Source of the DNA: an uncultured archaeon
Lineage (GTDB): Archaea; Halobacteriota; Methanosarcinia; Methanosarcinales; Methanoperedenaceae
Length of the DNA: 48,824 nt
Direction: 5' to 3'
Assembly: GCA_902386135.1 (NCBI GenBank)
Contig: CABMIB010000061.1
Coordinates: 1-48,824 of the forward strand
Position 1 is the stretch's first letter, and each line of letters opens with the position of its first letter. The notes beneath the pieces are model-generated. The model searched no databases. It was given only the letters and a program-made list of their open reading frames with translations, and was not told the DNA's origin. Shown in pieces: positions 44,264 through 48,824 of this stretch. A program made the translations under genes and the position numbers.

Positions 44264-44806
44264 ATGCGCAAAGTAATTCTGTTCATTGCATCCAGCCTGG
44301 ACGGCTACATTGCAAGAACTTCGGGCGCAGTAGACTGGTTGTTCACAGACCAGGATTATGGCTACGCTGATTTCCTCGCCGGCATCGATACCATCTTGAT
44401 GGGGCGGCGTACCTACGAGCAGGTGCTGTCGTTTGGAGAGTATCCGTACAAATGCATCCAGTGTTTCGTATTTTCAAGAATCCGCGGAGGCGAGCGAGAC
44501 GAGCATGTAACATTTATTTCAGGCGACCTTGTAAGCTTCGTTAAGGGATTAAAAAACGGCACAGGAAAGAACATCTGGCTGGTTGGAGGGTCGGAGGTCA
44601 TCCAATCCTTCATGAGCCATGACCTGATAGACGAGTTCGTTATCTCTGTGCATCCCATCGTACTTGGTGACGGTATCCCGTTATTCCGCGCACCTTTGCC
44701 GACGAGAAAGTTGAGCTTCCAAAAATGCCGGGCTTTTGATACGGGCTTGGTACAGCTTACGTACATCCGTCAGCCTGCGCCTGACGGTGAATTTGAAAAA
44801 ATTTAA
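44264..44806 (+). CDS. RibD C-terminal / dihydrofolate-reductase-like protein
   Basis: 180 residues of the DHFR-like RibD C-terminal family, NADPH-dependent reductases of unknown substrate. MRKVILFIASSLDGYIA sets the start at ATG 44264. DTILMGRRTYEQVLSFG and IWLVGGSEVIQSFM bind the cofactor. ISVHPIVLGDGIPLF follows. Stand-alone domain without the deaminase part, so riboflavin synthesis is not implied. Ends near a hairpin shared with cooS. Confidence 0.85.
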   Translation: MRKVILFIASSLDGYIARTSGAVDWLFTDQDYGYADFLAGIDTILMGRRTYEQVLSFGEYPYKCIQCFVFSRIRGGERDEHVTFISGDLVSFVKGLKNGTGKNIWLVGGSEVIQSFMSHDLIDEFVISVHPIVLGDGIPLFRAPLPTRKLSFQKCRAFDTGLVQLTYIRQPAPDGEFEKI

Positions 44807-44878
44807 CAACGAACTGATACGAACTCGTACGAACTGCCTGCCGGAGTTCGTATTGAGTTCGCTGTGAGTTTGTTGTTA
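44806..44878. terminator. Bidirectional hairpin between reductase gene and cooS
   Basis: CGAACTCGTACGAACT at 44820-44835 pairs with AGTTCGTATTGAGTTCG at 44845-44861 with one bulge, and outer AACAAC/GTTGTT extends it. It sits between converging genes, so it may stop both transcripts. The arm contains repeated CGAACT units. Confidence 0.5.
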
Positions 44879-44894
44879 ATGCCTTATTATTCGG

Positions 44895-46811
44895 TTATAC
44901 CGGCAGTCCCAAAGCCTCTCTCTTCGCATTGATGTGTGCTTCTATCGCATCTGCCGCCTTGACGGGGTCAAGTTCGACAAGCACCTTTCCGCCTGTCAGC
45001 GCCTCAACATCGCTCGTGAGAACCTTTGCAACAAGCGGCGCACCTGTGACCGGCGGTACCGGCGCAAGATGCAGCAAGAGCCCGAAAGCGATTGCGAACG
45101 CTCCGTCAGCAACAGCTTTCTGCTCAAGGTATTCTGGCGCTGATGCTGCGACAGGCAGGGCGCTCGGGTCTACTCCCAGTGCAGCGGCGATTTCCGTTAC
45201 TGCAACGCCTATCCTGCCTATATCAACGCATGAACCATAGTTGATGCACGGCGGGATGCCCAGCGACTTGCAGACAGCCTTCAGGCCTTCGCCAGCCTGT
45301 TCTGCAGCTTCAGGTCTCATCAGCCCCTCTATCTGGGTGGCTGAACTGACACATCCTGCATTAATCACGAGCATATTGCGCTTGATAAGTTCGCGTGAGA
45401 GCTTGACAGAAACGGTATCGTGTTTCGTCTTTGCCGTGGTACAGCCCACAACTGCAACTATACCCTTGACACTTCCTGCCTTGATGGCATCGATGAGAGG
45501 ATTCCAGCTTCCTCCGAGCGCGGCCTTGCAGGTCTCTACAGAGAAGCCTGCCATGACTTCAGAGCTGTATTTCGGGATGTGTATCTTGCCGTTATTCCTC
45601 TTCTTGTAGGTCTCGATTGCCATCCTGACGATTTGCTTTGCCTGCTCATCCGCTTTCTCAGGTGTGAAATCAAGATGGTCCGTCACTCCCGCCATCCTGA
45701 CGAGTTTATCTACCGAAATGACTTTTGTGTGGAAATGGTCTGCCATGGATTTGAGGCCGGGCGTGGAGCAGTTAAGATCCATCATCACAAGATCAATCGC
45801 GCCTGTGGCGACGAGGTATTCCTGGTTAATCCAGTTGCCTGTCTGTCCTGCGAAACCCTTTGCGCTTCCTGCCGAGCGCTGCATGAGTTCCTGACCTGTG
45901 CACATCGAACCCAGTATTTTTATGTCACTTGCACCTGCTTCTTTTGCGAGCTTTTGCATCTCGGGACTCTGTGCTGTCCTGATGACTGCTGTCGCCATGA
46001 GCGGGATATGTCCGTGCGCCACGATATTCACGGCTTTCGGGTCTATGATGCCGAGGTCTGCCGAAGAATGGGTGGGCGATGGTGTCCCAAGCAGTATGTC
46101 CTGAAGCGTGATCGTGGCGACAAGACCCATGTAGCCTGTGGCTATTCCCACCTTAAGCGTAGTGAGCAGCAAATCCACAGGGTCTGTATCGATAGAGGTC
46201 ATGGTCTTTGTCATGGCATCACCGATCTCAGCATATGTGCCTCCGGGTATGATACCGAGCTTCTTCCATGCTTCAAGCCTTGTTTTTGGCGCGAATTTCT
46301 CAACAAGTACCAGCGGTTCATCTGCGCTCTTTTTCACTTCAGCAAGAACTGTATCAGCCAGCGCGACCCCAAGCTCCTCTGTTGACTTTGAAGTATCAAG
46401 TCCGAGGACTCCTGCGACAGCCCTGAGCTTGGCAGGGTCCTGTATCTTGAATGTAGTATTTCCCTGCGCAGCGGCTTTGAGCGTCCTTGCGACTATCTCA
46501 AGATGATGAGTGTAAGCTGCCGCGCCTCCTGCCGTGAGCCGCAGGAAGTTCCTGGCTGCAATAACATCAGCGGTTGCGCCGCATATGCCTGCGGATGCTT
46601 TGTTGGTTATCCTGCAGGGGCCGTGACTGCACAACTGGCAGCAAATCCCCTGCGCACCGAACGTACACTGCGGCTGCTGGGCATTGTAGCGGTCAAAAAG
46701 TGTTGGTATGTTCATTTTGGAAGTGTGTTCGTACATTTCCTGAGTGGATTTATGTGCCGAGACGTTTCCGTTTTCTTTTCCTATTCCGATTTTATTCAAT
46801 ATATCAACCAT
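44895..46811 (-). CDS. cooS: Ni-Fe carbon monoxide dehydrogenase catalytic subunit
   Basis: Anaerobic CODH interconverting CO and CO2. TFGAQGICCQLCSHGPC holds the B- and D-cluster cysteines. The Ni-Fe-S C-cluster ligands can be placed: His in IVAHGHIPLMA, then Cys in LGSMCTGQ, DLNCSTPG, VVGCTTAKT, INAGCVSSA and NYGSCVDIG. The catalytic Lys is in LEQKAVADG and the His in AYTHHLE. ATG 46811 is used because GGAGGT lies eight bases before it. 638 residues. No cooF, cooC or acetyl-CoA synthase genes lie beside it, so its electron partner must be encoded elsewhere. Confidence 0.95.
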   Translation of the reverse strand: MVDILNKIGIGKENGNVSAHKSTQEMYEHTSKMNIPTLFDRYNAQQPQCTFGAQGICCQLCSHGPCRITNKASAGICGATADVIAARNFLRLTAGGAAAYTHHLEIVARTLKAAAQGNTTFKIQDPAKLRAVAGVLGLDTSKSTEELGVALADTVLAEVKKSADEPLVLVEKFAPKTRLEAWKKLGIIPGGTYAEIGDAMTKTMTSIDTDPVDLLLTTLKVGIATGYMGLVATITLQDILLGTPSPTHSSADLGIIDPKAVNIVAHGHIPLMATAVIRTAQSPEMQKLAKEAGASDIKILGSMCTGQELMQRSAGSAKGFAGQTGNWINQEYLVATGAIDLVMMDLNCSTPGLKSMADHFHTKVISVDKLVRMAGVTDHLDFTPEKADEQAKQIVRMAIETYKKRNNGKIHIPKYSSEVMAGFSVETCKAALGGSWNPLIDAIKAGSVKGIVAVVGCTTAKTKHDTVSVKLSRELIKRNMLVINAGCVSSATQIEGLMRPEAAEQAGEGLKAVCKSLGIPPCINYGSCVDIGRIGVAVTEIAAALGVDPSALPVAASAPEYLEQKAVADGAFAIAFGLLLHLAPVPPVTGAPLVAKVLTSDVEALTGGKVLVELDPVKAADAIEAHINAKREALGLPV

Positions 46812-46999
46812 TTTATAGTACCTCCAATATCTTGTTACTATTCCTACAATAACTATATAATGTATAAACTTACTCACTATAAACTATAAGTGAATTTCTT
46901 ATATCAACTATTATTTATAAAAGAAACCCTGTGCAGCTCGCTTTTAGACTCTCCCTGGGGTCGTTGTTAATATGCATTTATCGGCTGTCCAAAGCAGTT

Positions 47000-48091
47000 T
47001 CAGGGTATAATCTCGCATCCGTTGTTGAATTCAGGGTATTCGAAATCCTTCCTTTCTAAAACCCCACTATCGATCAGCTTTCGAATACGCGGAGCAGCAG
47101 CCTGCAACTCCCGTACCAGATGCCTCACGGTCGCGCAGATAAGCGCATATCCATTCTTCCTCAGCATATCCTGTGCGCGGTTCACGAAAAGACACCGACC
47201 TCCGCAAATCCAAAAAATATCACATGACACGCAGGGTTCACCCACGCAGATTTTATCACAAAGGGAGGCAGGAGCAGAATTATGTATCGAACCTACTACC
47301 GAGAAATCAAAATCTATAGAAACAGGACATGCAGATATCCTGCCGTCCGGCATTACCGTAAAAAAATCAATCCCGGAGCCGCATCGCAGGCGTGAGGGCG
47401 CGCCGGAGAGAAGCGAATCCATAATACCGATAAAAGGGACAATTCCGGGAACCTTACCTGTTCGCACCATTTCCCCAACCCACCATCCCACAAGTGAAGA
47501 AATGCCTGCATTGTATGAGTTTATCCAATCTTCAAGCCCGGCACCATCATCCAGCCCGCTTTCCCAGAACATTTCAAACCCGAGCTGCCAGTGGACGTGG
47601 TCAAAGGCTTTCAGGTTTGCAAGATGCAGCACGTTATCATAAATATCGGTGCCTTGCGGCACAGTCATCCTTGCTATAAGGTCACCGGAAAAGCCTCTTT
47701 GCCTGATCATGCTTATATTCCGCATTATTTTATCGTACACGCCGCCGCTACGGTTGCTGTCTGTCGTTTCTTTTGTTCCGTCGATAGAGACGAGGATTGA
47801 ATGGAATTTCTCTAAATACTGCGGCTTTACCTTATCTAAAAACATGCCATTTGTCTGGATAACGAAACGCGCAGGTATAGCGTCCATTATTTTTTCCATC
47901 GTTTCAATCCGCAAAAGTGGTTCGCCGCCGTAGAACTCGATAACCGGCGCTTCGTCCTGGGATACGAACGAGCTGAGGTGGGGAACCGAATACTGTAGCT
48001 CCTTCGGAGGAGAATCGCTGCCGCCTCCGCAGTAGTTGCAGTTAAGGTTGCATTCTTTTGTCAGAATAACATGATAATGCATAGCGATCAT
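47000..48091 (-). CDS. Radical SAM/SPASM enzyme, possible AF1577-type peptide modifier
   Basis: Radical SAM protein with a C-terminal SPASM-like cluster domain. HYHVILTKECNLNCNYCGGG holds the CxxxCxxC motif; EFYGGEPLLR binds SAM. In the tail, RCGSGIDFF, ISACPVSID, CVGEPCVSCDIFWICGGRC provide auxiliary cluster cysteines. The layout resembles the archaeal AF1577-type putative peptide-modifying group (recalled, not searched). The start cannot be before 48091 because the tRNA occupies 48102-48191; ATG 48082 is the alternative. No small precursor gene is visible beside it. Confidence 0.85.
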   Translation of the reverse strand: MIAMHYHVILTKECNLNCNYCGGGSDSPPKELQYSVPHLSSFVSQDEAPVIEFYGGEPLLRIETMEKIMDAIPARFVIQTNGMFLDKVKPQYLEKFHSILVSIDGTKETTDSNRSGGVYDKIMRNISMIRQRGFSGDLIARMTVPQGTDIYDNVLHLANLKAFDHVHWQLGFEMFWESGLDDGAGLEDWINSYNAGISSLVGWWVGEMVRTGKVPGIVPFIGIMDSLLSGAPSRLRCGSGIDFFTVMPDGRISACPVSIDFDFSVVGSIHNSAPASLCDKICVGEPCVSCDIFWICGGRCLFVNRAQDMLRKNGYALICATVRHLVRELQAAAPRIRKLIDSGVLERKDFEYPEFNNGCEIIP

Positions 48092-48101
48092 CGAATAAGA
48101 A

Positions 48102-48191
48102 CGGGCGCGGAGGGAATTGAACCCCCGACCTACAGCTATCTCCTTAAATGAATAGGAGGCTGCCGCCATATCCGGGCTAGGCCACGCGCCC
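48102..48191 (-). tRNA. tRNA-Arg(CCU) with 15-base intron
   Basis: Reverse-strand tRNA of 90 bases. Acceptor GGGCGCG pairs with CGCGCCC. The anticodon stem GCAGC/GCTGT encloses loop CTCCTA-intron-A, anticodon CCU (reads AGG). The intron at 48138-48152 follows the base after the anticodon, the usual archaeal site, and its AGGAG pairs with CTCCT to form the splicing structure. The T arm is GGGGG-TTCAATT-CCCTC. A20 is present. No CCA encoded. Confidence 0.92.
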
Positions 48192-48316
48192 TCAGGGTGT
48201 TTTTGGACTTAATATCAGTGTACTGACTTTAATGTATCGTTTGTAGGAAGCATGTGTTGAAATGAATCGATGATTACTAAAACGTAAACTTGTAAATGAG
48301 TCAAAACAAGACAATC

Positions 48317-48386
48317 AACCACAGAGAACGCAGAGGGCACAGAGAGTTGTGGTATTTGCTCTGTGTCCTCTGTGAACTCTGTGGTT
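48317..48386. repeat. Imperfect 28-base inverted repeat
   Basis: AACCACAGAG... at 48317-48344 pairs with ...CTCTGTGGTT at 48359-48386, 24 of 28 positions, around a 14-base loop. It belongs to the dispersed CCACAGAG/CACAGAGG repeat type seen in many environmental genomes. Non-coding. Confidence 0.8.
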
Positions 48387-48449
48387 TATAGAATATTATC
48401 ATATGTTATGCGGCAAACTATAATATGATTGGATACTTGGAGAAATAGT

Positions 48450-48773
48450 ATGAATTCCGAAGTCGTCAGAATAAATACAACGCTGACAAAAGACCTGTTG
48501 AGAGAACTGGATTCTTATGCAGAAGAACACCGGGAAGATAGGTCCACTGCCATACGTCAACTTCTCTTTGCGGCATTAAAAGAAATATCAAAAAATAAAA
48601 TTATCGGCGACTACAAGAATAATAAGATTACACTGAGGCAGGTGGCAGAAAAACTTGGGGTCGCATACTGGGAAGCAATGGATATCCTGGTCGAAGCAGG
48701 TGTGCCTGTCCAAAAATTGACCAGGGAAGAGATTCAAAACCGCAAGAAAAAGGTAGAAAGTGACACATTTTGA
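48450..48773 (+). CDS. Ribbon-helix-helix and UPF0175-like regulator, probable antitoxin
   Basis: 107 residues. The N-terminal half is a ribbon-helix-helix (VVRINTTLTKDLLRELDSYAEE, then DRSTAIRQLLFAAL). The second half (YKNNKITLRQVAEKLGVAYWEAMDILVEAGVP) is UPF0175-like. This combination is typical of antitoxins ahead of PIN toxins. GGAGAAATAGT precedes ATG 48450. A new reading frame begins 12 bases downstream at the window edge. Confidence 0.75.
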   Translation: MNSEVVRINTTLTKDLLRELDSYAEEHREDRSTAIRQLLFAALKEISKNKIIGDYKNNKITLRQVAEKLGVAYWEAMDILVEAGVPVQKLTREEIQNRKKKVESDTF

Positions 48774-48784
48774 TTTAAAAGATA

Positions 48785-48824
48785 ATGTATTACAATCCTA
48801 AGGTGATGATACTTAACAACCTTA
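48785..48824 (+). CDS. Start of a downstream gene, cut by window edge
   Basis: From ATG 48785 an open frame (MYYNPKVMILNNL) runs off the window; ATG 48806 is an alternative start within AAGGTGATG. It is in the position of a PIN/DUF3368 toxin for the preceding regulator, but thirteen residues are too few to assign. Confidence 0.3.
   Translation, partial: MYYNPKVMILNNL

Noticed and set aside
45420-46385. A 321-codon open frame opposite cooS
   Set aside because: It is antisense to a gene with all its catalytic residues, has an unusual His/Cys-rich composition and no family resemblance.

Overview
This 48.8 kb window is chromosomal DNA from an archaeon, most likely a methanogen-related euryarchaeon. 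The gene set would fit Methanosarcinales, for example a Methanoperedens (ANME-2d)-type organism, but that placement is an inference. The archaeal signs are a two-AAA-domain Cdc48, a family B DNA polymerase with a PCNA-binding tail, the THEP1 NTPase, DUF473, PAC2, archaeal TruA and TrmG10. There is also a mevalonate kinase / isopentenyl phosphate kinase / type 2 IPP isomerase / archaeal RNase J / prenyl synthase cluster. A tRNA carries a short intron in its anticodon loop, and TATA boxes sit 25-30 bases before many start codons, several of them apparently leaderless.

Layout. 0-9.2 kb: the edge of a tyrosine recombinase, purA, a lipoprotein, cdc48, thep1, and a polB-DUF89-membrane peptide-XTP pyrophosphatase operon. 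9.2-16.2 kb: tRNA-Arg(UCG), a SAM hydrolase, then queA and a bacterial-type tgt, followed by a decayed receiver, a membrane protein, a glycosyltransferase/deacetylase pair and queH. 16.2-26.6 kb: surface proteins, a membrane-anchored winged-helix regulator, the truA-trmG10 operon, a U32 protein, a large hybrid histidine kinase, and a DUF2953/YtfJ pair. 26.7-29.8 kb: PAC2-DUF473, an unknown conserved protein, superoxide dismutase and a YkgJ protein.

29.8-34.9 kb is a visibly AT-rich accessory island. It holds a PIN-nuclease pair, an FRG protein, an MNT-HEPN toxin-antitoxin pair between two direct repeats, a DUF3467/HTH operon, a small winged-helix protein, a MITE-like inverted repeat and a long hairpin repeat. 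35.0-41.4 kb is the isoprenoid cluster and threonine synthase. 41.5-48.8 kb carries a PAS histidine kinase, a DUF1858 / heme-copper-oxidase-like membrane protein pair, a RibD-like reductase, a solitary Ni-CO dehydrogenase, a radical SAM/SPASM enzyme behind an intron-containing tRNA-Arg(CCU), and an RHH regulator.

The most notable point is that queA, a bacterial-type tgt and queH lie within 5.6 kb. Together they would convert preQ1 into queuosine at tRNA position 34, which is not the usual archaeal use of 7-deazaguanine (archaeosine at position 15). Other items worth a look are a candidate small RNA near 18.7 kb, a possible ATA start for the glycosyltransferase, and a two-gene PIN module with an unrecognised partner. 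I found no CRISPR array, rRNA or intact insertion sequence.
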